Shown: positions 54,134 through 61,015 of the stretch, in pieces
How the letters are laid out: every line of letters starts with the position of its first letter
How positions within the stretch are numbered: the stretch's first letter is position 1
NCBI GenBank assembly: GCA_016192455.1
Contig: JACPUC010000001.1
Span: forward strand, 1-64,000
DNA length: 64,000 nt
Direction: 5' to 3'
Source of the DNA: Candidatus Tectimicrobiota bacterium
Lineage (GTDB): Bacteria > JACPUC01
Notes under the pieces: model-generated
The model's database searches: none
Told to the model about the DNA's origin: nothing
What the model saw: only the letters and a program-made list of their open reading frames with translations
Translations under genes and position numbers: made by a program

Positions 54134-54781
54134 ATGGAACCTGTGAGACGTAACTCTCGCCGTCTCCCGCGCGCCAGGCCGCTGTTGGCGCTGGGCCTCG
54201 GCCTCCTCCTCGGCGGCCTGGGGGTAACGTCCTCCAGCGCCGAAATTTACAAGTGGGTGGACCCGGACGGCGGCGTTCACTTCTCGAACACGGCTCCACC
54301 CTCCCGCGGGCAGCGCGGCGTCGAGGTGCGCCGCGAGGCCCCCAGCGATCCCGCCGGCAGCGTCCCCGCGCTGCCCGCCCGCCGCTCCGCCGGCAACGTC
54401 ACCCTCAGCTTCGAGCGCGAGGGGGGCGCCATCGTCATTCCCGCCGTCGTCAACGACCGCCACCCCGCCCGCTTCATCATTGACACCGGCGCCACCTACA
54501 CCGTCATCTCCACCGAGTTCGCCCGCCGCCTGCGGCAAGAAACCCCCGGCGAGCCGCGGCGGGTGATCCTACAGACGGCCAGCGGCTCCATCGAGGCGCC
54601 GCTCATTCAGCTCGCCTCCATCCGCATCCGCGACGCCGAGGTGCGCCAGGTGCCAACCGCCGTGCACACCATCAATGCCGGCGGCAACATCACCGGCGTC
54701 CTCGGCCTCAGCTTCCTCAGCGCCTTCCGCGTCACCATCGACCACGAAACCGGCTCCCTCTCCCTCGAACCGAGGCCGTGA
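54134..54781 (+). CDS. Secreted retropepsin-like aspartic protease with DUF4124
   Basis: 215 residues. Signal peptide (RPLLALGLGLLLGGLGVTSS), then a DUF4124 module (EIYKWVDPDGGVHFSNTAP) and a retropepsin-like domain. The active site is FIIDTGATYTVIS with Asp117, and the late GVLGLSFLSAFRVTIDH gives the second conserved hydrophobic-Gly element. Such proteins act as homodimers, each giving one Asp. The stop codon lies at the start of a tandem repeat whose first unit begins inside the gene's last ~25 bases. The ribosome binding site is poor. Confidence 0.85.
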   Translation: MEPVRRNSRRLPRARPLLALGLGLLLGGLGVTSSSAEIYKWVDPDGGVHFSNTAPPSRGQRGVEVRREAPSDPAGSVPALPARRSAGNVTLSFEREGGAIVIPAVVNDRHPARFIIDTGATYTVISTEFARRLRQETPGEPRRVILQTASGSIEAPLIQLASIRIRDAEVRQVPTAVHTINAGGNITGVLGLSFLSAFRVTIDHETGSLSLEPRP

Positions 54782-54958
54782 GCGAAGAAACACAAGAACC
54801 ACTGATAAACACAGATGCACACGGATTAAACGAAGCCGGCCGCGTCTCCCTTGAACCAAGGCGGTGAGGGAAACACGACAAGAACCACTGATGAACACGG
54901 ATGCACACGGATTAAACGAAATCGGCTGCCTTTGCCTTGAACCAAGGCCGTAAGCCAC
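54755..54958 (+). repeat. Tandem repeat of ~85 bp with ACCACTGATNAACAC core
   Basis: About 2.4 copies. Each unit has CGGC.(C/G)...TC..CCTTGAACCRAGG, then CAAGAACCACTGATRAACAC and GATGCACACGGATTAAACG. The first copy starts within the end of the protease gene; the second and partial third are intergenic. The ACCACTGAT-AACACRGATGCACACGGAT type of string occurs as a dispersed intergenic repeat in many environmental genomes, as I recall. Confidence 0.75.
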
Positions 54959-55011
54959 CGTCCCGCCTCTCCCCGCCGTCCCGGTAAACCGTTCAAACCG
55001 GAGCTCCCGCC

Positions 55012-56553
55012 ATGGCGAACGAGGAACACCTCGCCATTCTCAAACAAGGGGTGAAGGTTTGGAATGCGTGGAGGAAGAAGAATCCCAAGGTGCGGCCTGA
55101 TCTCCGCGGGGTGGACCTCAGCGGCGCAGATCTCAGCGAGGCGGACCTCCGCAGGGCGGACCTCAGCGGGGCGGACCTCTTCAGGGCGGACCTCAGCGGG
55201 GCGAAGCTCTCATTTGCGATCCTCAGCAAGGCGGACCTCCTCGAGGCGGACCTCCTCGGGGCGAAGCTCGGCGGGGCGAAGCTCAGCGGGGCGAAGCTCC
55301 TCTGGGCGGACCTCAGCGGGGCGGACCTCAGCGGGGCGAGCCTCGGCGGGGCGAGCCTCTTCCAGGCGAACCTCTTCAGAGCCAACCTCACGAGGGCGAA
55401 GCTCAGCGGGGCATCCCTCAAATTGGCTCTTCTCCTCCAGGCAAACCTCAGTGGGGCGAACCTCACCAATACGGACCTTAGCACCGCCAATTTAATTGGA
55501 GCCGAGATGGACGGTGCTACGCTCACCGGCGTAAAGCTGTGGGAGACGCAGCGAGCAGGCTGGTCGATCAAGGGGGTGATTTGCGAGCGAGCCTCCTGGG
55601 ATAAGGAAGGCAAAGAGTTCACAGAGTATGCCCCCGGCGAGTTCGAGCGGCTCTTCTCGGATAGAACGAAGGTTGTCCTTCATTACGAGGGAAATATTAG
55701 TCCCATCGAGGTCGCAACGCTGCCGGCGGTTCTTGCCAAGCTCGAAGAGGAGCACCCTGGCTGCATCCTTCGCCTGCAATCCATCCAGGGGGCGGCCGGC
55801 GGGGCCACAGTCACCATAGCAATCGACGACCCTGGCGAGCATGACCCAGCCACGCTGCAAGAAGAGCTGAGGGAAGCGGGCAGGCGATATCAAGCTGCAA
55901 TGAGAGGTATGCTGGAAGAGAGGTCGGCCAGACAGCAGATCGAAATGCAGCTTGATCAACTCCAGAAGAAAATCTTCCCGTTGCTCCTGGAAAAGGCCAC
56001 GGCCCAGTCGCGGGATGCAGCGCCAACCAGGAAGTTCCTTACCGTTCTCTTCCTTGACCTTGCCGGGTTCTCTCGGATGCCCGAAGAGGAGCGGCAAAGC
56101 AAGCTGGAGCTGCTTCGTGGCTTTGCCAGCACCCTCTTGGAACAGGGAGAAGGCCGTTATACCAACACCTGGGGTGACGCCATCGTTGCCGGTTTCGAGA
56201 ATTCAAACGATGGCGTGAGTTGCGCCTGTACCTTGATCGAGGTGCTCAAGGCTGCGGGGATCGCCGCCCGCATCGGCATGAGCCGGGGCGAGGCGCTGGT
56301 GCACTACAACCCCCTGACCGACCGCGCGGACATCGACGGCGACAGCATCAACGAAGGCTCCCGCCTGGAACCGATGGCAAAAGCTGGAGAGGTGCTGATC
56401 TCTGAAGAACTGCGCTATCACCCTGAGAGCGACGAGGATCGTTTCATCTTCGAGAAGGTTCTGCGGCCCCTGCACAAGGACGTGGGCGTGAAGAAGGAAG
56501 GCGAGACGATCGAGTGCTACACCGTGCGCCTGAAGCCGAAAGCTGAGCCATGA
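55012..56553 (+). CDS. Pentapeptide-repeat protein with class III nucleotidyl cyclase domain
   Basis: 513 residues. About 30 pentapeptide units (A-D/N-L-x-x) fill 31-178 and should form a right-handed beta-helix. Residues 205-275 match a small alpha/beta domain often seen after pentapeptides (ISPIEVATLPAVLAKLEEEH, GCILRLQSI). A coiled coil (283-325) leads to a class III cyclase domain (340-505) with metal Asp349 and Asp389 (WGDA) and the transition-state pair Asn447/Arg451 (NEGSR). The purine-selecting Lys is Asn385 while its partner Asp440 is kept, so the base used is unsure. No membrane segment. ATGA overlap joins it to the MNT gene, giving a four-gene coupled operon. Confidence 0.88.
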   Translation: MANEEHLAILKQGVKVWNAWRKKNPKVRPDLRGVDLSGADLSEADLRRADLSGADLFRADLSGAKLSFAILSKADLLEADLLGAKLGGAKLSGAKLLWADLSGADLSGASLGGASLFQANLFRANLTRAKLSGASLKLALLLQANLSGANLTNTDLSTANLIGAEMDGATLTGVKLWETQRAGWSIKGVICERASWDKEGKEFTEYAPGEFERLFSDRTKVVLHYEGNISPIEVATLPAVLAKLEEEHPGCILRLQSIQGAAGGATVTIAIDDPGEHDPATLQEELREAGRRYQAAMRGMLEERSARQQIEMQLDQLQKKIFPLLLEKATAQSRDAAPTRKFLTVLFLDLAGFSRMPEEERQSKLELLRGFASTLLEQGEGRYTNTWGDAIVAGFENSNDGVSCACTLIEVLKAAGIAARIGMSRGEALVHYNPLTDRADIDGDSINEGSRLEPMAKAGEVLISEELRYHPESDEDRFIFEKVLRPLHKDVGVKKEGETIECYTVRLKPKAEP

Positions 56554-56882
56554 CCGACCCCCTCCTTACACAGGACCCGACGCTCGCCGAGATCGTCCGG
56601 CGACTGGTGGCGGCGTACCAGCCGGAACGAATTTACCTCTTTGGCTCGGTGGCCCGCGGCGAGGCAGGCCCGGACAGCGATTACGACCTGCTGCTGGTCG
56701 TGCCGGACGATGCGCCGCCGGAACGCCGGGGGAGCAAACCGGCGTATGAAACGCTGTGGGGAAGCGGCGCCGCGGCAGATGTCATCGTTTGGGAGAAATC
56801 GCCATTTGAACGGCGTGCCCGTGTGGTCTGCTCCCTACCGGCTACGGTTCTGCGCGAAGGGAGGCTTCTCTATGCCGCATGA
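56550..56882 (+). CDS. MNT-type nucleotidyltransferase, copy 1
   Basis: 110 residues of the minimal nucleotidyltransferase family: IYLFGSVARGEAGPDSDYDL gives GSx10DxD with Asp44 and Asp46. MNT proteins AMPylate or otherwise modify the HEPN partner encoded next, neutralising it. The start overlaps the cyclase stop by ATGA and its end overlaps the HEPN start by 11 bases. Its first ~150 and last ~60 bases are almost identical to those of copy 2 at 57282, but the middle differs. Confidence 0.88.
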   Translation: MTDPLLTQDPTLAEIVRRLVAAYQPERIYLFGSVARGEAGPDSDYDLLLVVPDDAPPERRGSKPAYETLWGSGAAADVIVWEKSPFERRARVVCSLPATVLREGRLLYAA

Positions 56883-57285
56883 TCCCGAGCTGGTGGCTGA
56901 GACGAGGGCGTGGGTTGCAAGGGCCGAAGACGACCTGCGGGCCGGCGCGATTGTTCTCAGCGCCGAGCCGCCTTTAACTGCGGCCGTGGTATTTCACGCG
57001 CAACAGGCAGCAGAGAAGGCCATGAAGGGTTTCCTCACGTGGCACAGCCGACCGTTCCGCAAGACATACAATCTCACCGAGATTGGTGGCATGTGCGTGG
57101 GACGCGATGCGTCCTTGGAGCCCCTGCTTCGCCGGGCCGCCATGCTCACCGACTACGCCTGGAAGTTTCGTTATCCTGGCGAGCCCGAATATCCCCCGCG
57201 TGAGGAGGCCGAGGAAGCCCTGGACACCGCCCGCGAGGTCTTTGACGCCATTCTCGCCCGTTTGCCGGAGGAGGTGCGGCCATGA
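56872..57285 (+). CDS. HEPN domain protein, probable toxin of an MNT/HEPN pair
   Basis: 137 residues, PF05168-like HEPN: FHAQQAAEKAMKGFLTWHSR, then MLTDYAWKFRYPGEPEYPPR, then EEALDTAREVFDAILAR. HEPN domains of this kind act as RNases or as regulatory partners. In most relatives the conserved motif is kTHdL; here it is KTYNL (Tyr66), so the usual His is lost. Whether the RNase function survives is unclear; a Tyr could instead be a modification site. It is embedded between two MNT genes and overlaps both. Confidence 0.82.
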   Translation: MPHDPELVAETRAWVARAEDDLRAGAIVLSAEPPLTAAVVFHAQQAAEKAMKGFLTWHSRPFRKTYNLTEIGGMCVGRDASLEPLLRRAAMLTDYAWKFRYPGEPEYPPREEAEEALDTAREVFDAILARLPEEVRP

Positions 57286-57614
57286 CCGACCCCCTCCTCA
57301 CGCAGGACCCGACGCTTGCCGAGATCGTCCGGCGACTGGTGGCGGCGTACCAGCCGGAACGAATTTACCTCTTTGGCTCCGTGGCCCGCGGCGAGTCGGG
57401 ACCGGACAGCGATTACGACCTGCTGCTGGTTGTGCCGGACGATGCGCCGCCGGAGCGGCATGACAGTGATCTCGCCTACAAGGTTCTGCGCGGGACTGGG
57501 ATCGGCGCCGACGTTGTGGTATGGACACGCTCGCGATTCGAGCGGCGCAAGCACGTGGTCTGCTCCCTTCCGGCGACGGTTCTGCGCGAAGGGAGGCTGC
57601 TCTATGCCGCATGA
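57282..57614 (+). CDS. MNT-type nucleotidyltransferase, copy 2
   Basis: 110 residues with the same GSx10DxD motif (IYLFGSVARGESGPDSDYDL). Its N-terminal 57 residues are identical to copy 1 apart from one Ala/Ser change, and its last 20 nearly so, while 58-92 differ widely (ERHDSDLAYKVLRGTGIGAD against ERRGSKPAYETLWGSGAAAD). This mosaic indicates tandem duplication with gene conversion or selection on the middle part. Overlaps the HEPN stop by ATGA. Confidence 0.87.
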   Translation: MTDPLLTQDPTLAEIVRRLVAAYQPERIYLFGSVARGESGPDSDYDLLLVVPDDAPPERHDSDLAYKVLRGTGIGADVVVWTRSRFERRKHVVCSLPATVLREGRLLYAA

Positions 57615-57636
57615 CTCCTCGCCAAGACCCAAATGA
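57604..57636 (+). pseudogene. Truncated HEPN start after MNT copy 2
   Basis: ATG-CCG-CAT-GAC (MPHD) repeats the HEPN gene's first codons at the same overlap distance after the MNT copy, then diverges and stops after 10 residues. It marks the end of the duplicated block. Confidence 0.55.
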
Positions 57637-57801
57637 AAAACAGGCTCTTCTCAAACCTCATCGCCCGAACCACGCTGGGCAAGCAACGTGCCCGCAGGGG
57701 CTATGGGCCAAAGCTGAACCTGCAATGCTCCTGCGCGTGGATGTTCGAAGAGAGGGACGGCGAGTTTTGAAACGCCGTGGCGTGCCCGCCTCGTCTCAGG
57801 T

Positions 57802-57853
57802 GTAGGGGCAGGGCTGGCCCTGCCCAGAAGGGCGCAGCAAGCGGCGCCCCTAC
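57802..57853. repeat. GTAGGGGC palindromic repeat, variant
   Basis: GTAGGGGCAGGGC with an inner GGGCTGGCCC stem and a closing GCCCCTAC at 57846-57853. Related in ends, not in core, to the copies at 26444 and 54031. Confidence 0.5.
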
Positions 57854-57993
57854 GAGCCGACCGTACGCCTCATTGCATCAAAGTGGGAATGCCCGCCGCA
57901 AGCTCTTTTCAGGGCTTCAGAATGAGCCGCGGCTCCTCAGTCACGGCCATACCACCCCCCAAAAGCATGCGCAAATTCCTATGAGGCCCCAAT

Positions 57994-58019
57994 AAAAAAG
58001 GGGATACGTTGGTATCCCC
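57994..58019 (-). terminator. Rho-independent terminator of tRNA-Leu(CAA)
   Basis: On the minus strand GGGGATAC pairs with GTATCCCC around a CAAC loop (58000-58019) and is followed by TTTTTTATT. It lies 13 bases past the tRNA 3' end, a textbook terminator. Confidence 0.85.
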
Positions 58020-58031
58020 CGCCGCGTTGCA

Positions 58032-58118
58032 TGGTGCCGGAGGCCGGAATCGAACCGGCACGGGGTTGCCCCCACGGGATTTTGAGTCCCGCGCGTCTAC
58101 CAGTTTCACCACTCCGGC
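58032..58118 (-). tRNA. tRNA-Leu(CAA)
   Basis: 87 nt on the minus strand: acceptor stem GCCGGAG/CTCCGGC, long variable arm, T loop TTCGATTC, anticodon loop CTCAAAA giving CAA (reads UUG), encoded CCA at 58032-58034. Confidence 0.97.
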
Positions 58119-58296
58119 ACGTCGGTCTGGTCGCGCCCGGCCGCGCCGCCGCCCGCCGGCATCCCAGCGCCGCCACGCACCCCTTACTCTAGCGCAGCCA
58201 GCCGCTCCGTTCAAGGGGTGCGGCGATCCTCCCTTGGTTCCTCCCCGCACCCTCCAGCAGCGTTCCAGGCCAGGAGACCGACGCGTCTGCGGGATC

Positions 58297-58320
58297 GGGC
58301 GGGGCAAGCCCCGCCCCTAC
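58297..58320. repeat. GGGCGGGGC palindromic repeat, variant
   Basis: GGGCGGGGC-AA-GCCCCGCCC followed by CTAC, another short intergenic palindrome of the same general type. Confidence 0.4.
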
Positions 58321-58398
58321 GAACCTGCGGCGGCGTTTGCGGCGACGAGACCGAGGCGCCGGCCATTCCCTTCCCGCCGCGCCGCTCCGTCCGCGGCC

Positions 58399-60828
58399 TC
58401 ACGCCGTGGCGGCGGCGGTCGCCTTCAGCAGCTTCCAGACGCGCGACGGGTGCAGGGGGATGTGGGTGATCGACACCCCCAGGGGCGCCAAGGCGTCCTC
58501 GACTGCGTTGGCGACCGCCGGCGGCACGCTGATGGCGCTCCCTTCGCCGCATCCCTTCGTCCCCAGCACGGTGAACGGCGAGGGCGACTCCATGTGCGCC
58601 ATGGTGATCGGCGGCAGGTCCATGACCCCCGGGCAGAGGTAGTCGCTGAACGTGGCCGCGGTCATCTGGCCGTCGGCGTCGTAGCTCATCTCCTCGTAGA
58701 GGGCGCCGCCGATGCCGTGCACGATGGCGCCGAGCAACTGCCCCTCGATGATCAGGGGGTTGAGGATGACGCCGGCGTCGTGCACGGAGTAGAAGTCGCG
58801 CAGCTCCACCTCGCCGGTGGTGATGTCCACCTCGACCACCGCCAGCTCGGCGATGAAGCCGTAGGTGCTGCAGGAGTTGACGCGGTCGCCCGCGTCGGGG
58901 GCCTCGGCGACCGAGATGTTGAAGAGGTGGGTGCACTGCAAGCCCATCTCCATGCCGGCGGGGAGGAGCTGCGGGCTCCAGTGGGCGGTGCCGGCGACGT
59001 GGGCGAAGTCGAGGACGCGCTGGGCGTCGCCGCGCACCTGGAAGCGGCCGTTGCGCAGCTCGATGTCGTCGGTGCGCGCTTCGAGGAGGTGGGCGGCGAT
59101 GTCGATCATCTTCTTGCGGATGGTGCGCGCCGCCATGGCGAAGGCGCTGGCGCCGGTGGAGGCGAAGCGGCTGGCGTAGGTGCCGGTGGTGACGCTCCAG
59201 GGGTGCAGGAAGGTGTCGAGGGCCGTGGTAACGGTGATTTCCTGCGGCGGAATGGTCAGCTCGTGGCCGATGATCTGCGCCACGATGGTCTCATGCCCCT
59301 GCCCTTGGGCGGCGGTGTTGACCACGGCGGTGACCTTGCCGAGGGGATCGACCTTGACGATGCCGGTGGCGCTGGTGCCGGTTTTGGCCAGGTAGGTCGA
59401 CTGAGCGCGCTCTTCAGGGGTGCGCACCAGGCTCCCCCAGGCGAGGTTGGTGGTCGTCGGGTCCGTCACCGTCGCCAGGCCGATGCCCAGGTAGCGCCCC
59501 TGGGCGCGGGCCTGGCGCTGTTCGGCGCGCAGCTTCTCATAGCGGCACATGTCGAGCAGACGCTCCAAGCCCGCGGGGTAATCGCCGCTGTCGTAGAGGC
59601 CGCCGGTGGGGGTGCGGTAGGGGAACTGGTCGGGCTGCAGGAAGTTGCGGCGGCGCAGCTCCGTCGGGTCCATGTCGAGACGGCGGGCGATGCGGTCCAT
59701 CAGCCGCTCGAGGGTGAAGTACCACTGCTGCCCGCCCCAGCCGCGGTTGGGTCCGGTGGGCAGGCGGTTGGTCATCACGGCGGAGCAGGTCAGATCAATG
59801 TGCTGGATGCGGTACGAACCCACCCAGCACCCCGCGGTGCGGAAGAGGCAGCCCGGCTCCGGGGCGCGGATGTAGGCGCCGACGTTATCGAAGAAGTTGA
59901 TGCGCAGGCCGAGGATGGCGCCGTCGTTCTTGACGGCCGCCTCGACGTCGGTGACGCGGTCGGTGTGGCTGGAACTGCCGATCAGGTGCTCGCGGCGATC
60001 CTCGACCCACTTCACCGGGCAGCCCATCTTGCGCGCCGCCAGCGCCATGAGGGTCATGTAGGGGTACATGCTCACCTTGATGCCGAAGCCGCCGCCGACG
60101 TTCCCCGGCACGATGACGCGCAGCTTGTTCTCCGGCAGCCGCAGGGCCCGCGCCATCACCGAGTGCAGGAGAAACGGCCCCTGAAAGTTTGCTTTTATGG
60201 TGACGACGCCGTCGCCGGGCTCATAGTCGGCGATGACCGCGTAGGTCTCCAGGGGGATGGAGCTGTAACGCGGGAAGTGCAGGCGCGCGCTGACGGTGAG
60301 GTCGGCCTCGCGGAAGGCGGCCTCGGGATCGCCGAAGCGCATGGTGCGCTGCACGGCGATGTTGCGCGCGGCGTGCTCGTGGAGCTGCGGCGCGCCGGCG
60401 GTCATTGCCTCCTCCGGATCGACGGCGGCCGGCAGGGGCTCGTACTCGACGACCACGAGGTCGGCGGCGTCCTCCGCCACGTAACGGTCCCGCGCCACCA
60501 CCACGGCAACGGGCTCGCCCACGTAGCGCACCCGGTCGATGGCGCAGCAGAAGTAATCGACGCGCGTGGTGGTGCCGATGGGGAAGGGGCGGGACATGGC
60601 CTTGACGTCGGCCCCGGTGAGGACCCCCACCACCCCGGGGAGCCGCTCCGCGGCGCGCGTGTCGATACGGAGGATGGTTGCATGAGGGTGAGGGCTGCGC
60701 ACCAGGGCGGCGTGGTGGAGACCGGCCACCAGCAGGTCATCCATGAACTGCCCGCGGCCGCGCAGCAGCCGGCCGTCCTCGAACCTGGCCACCCGCTTGC
60801 CGATCCACCCCTCCTCCGCCTGAGTCAT
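58399..60828 (-). CDS. Xanthine dehydrogenase family molybdopterin-binding subunit
   Basis: 809 residues, the large (molybdenum) subunit of the XDH/CoxL/aldehyde oxidase family: N-terminal GKRVARFEDGRLLRGRGQFM, PVKWVEDRREHLIGSSSHTD, GNVGGGFGIK, and GTKGCGEGSAISVPPAVANA with Glu762 as the catalytic base. The family's active-site loop, AYRGAGRPE in most relatives and AYxCSFR in true CO dehydrogenases, here reads NRGWGGQQ, so it is not CoxL and the substrate is unknown. The FeS and FAD subunits are not adjacent. ATG 60828 follows GGAGGGAAGACC. It precedes the CoA ligase on the same strand order. Confidence 0.88.
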   Translation of the reverse strand: MTQAEEGWIGKRVARFEDGRLLRGRGQFMDDLLVAGLHHAALVRSPHPHATILRIDTRAAERLPGVVGVLTGADVKAMSRPFPIGTTTRVDYFCCAIDRVRYVGEPVAVVVARDRYVAEDAADLVVVEYEPLPAAVDPEEAMTAGAPQLHEHAARNIAVQRTMRFGDPEAAFREADLTVSARLHFPRYSSIPLETYAVIADYEPGDGVVTIKANFQGPFLLHSVMARALRLPENKLRVIVPGNVGGGFGIKVSMYPYMTLMALAARKMGCPVKWVEDRREHLIGSSSHTDRVTDVEAAVKNDGAILGLRINFFDNVGAYIRAPEPGCLFRTAGCWVGSYRIQHIDLTCSAVMTNRLPTGPNRGWGGQQWYFTLERLMDRIARRLDMDPTELRRRNFLQPDQFPYRTPTGGLYDSGDYPAGLERLLDMCRYEKLRAEQRQARAQGRYLGIGLATVTDPTTTNLAWGSLVRTPEERAQSTYLAKTGTSATGIVKVDPLGKVTAVVNTAAQGQGHETIVAQIIGHELTIPPQEITVTTALDTFLHPWSVTTGTYASRFASTGASAFAMAARTIRKKMIDIAAHLLEARTDDIELRNGRFQVRGDAQRVLDFAHVAGTAHWSPQLLPAGMEMGLQCTHLFNISVAEAPDAGDRVNSCSTYGFIAELAVVEVDITTGEVELRDFYSVHDAGVILNPLIIEGQLLGAIVHGIGGALYEEMSYDADGQMTAATFSDYLCPGVMDLPPITMAHMESPSPFTVLGTKGCGEGSAISVPPAVANAVEDALAPLGVSITHIPLHPSRVWKLLKATAAATA

Positions 60829-61015
60829 GGTCTTCCCTCCTCGAGCTGGGGGCTTGCGATCCCCGCGGCTTGTCGTCGTGCTGCCTGGCTGTCCAGGGTG
60901 CCGCCTACGTGTCGGCAGCCGCGGCCTGCCGGGGCGCCAGGGTCCGTCCTGCATGCTGATGAGCGCCGGCCGAGGCCGGCCGGCTTGGCGGCGTTGCCCG
61001 GAGGCGCGGGCGGCC

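Larger units (their letters stand above)
57637..58031. other. Intergenic with palindromic repeat and terminator
   Basis: 395 bases, no gene. Contains a variant of the GTAGGGGC...GCCCCTAC repeat at 57802-57853 and the terminator of tRNA-Leu(CAA). Confidence 0.45.

Noticed and set aside
58399-60828. Calling the molybdenum subunit CO dehydrogenase CoxL
   Set aside because: The diagnostic AYxCSFR loop is absent (NRGWGGQQ in its place) and coxM/coxS are not adjacent.
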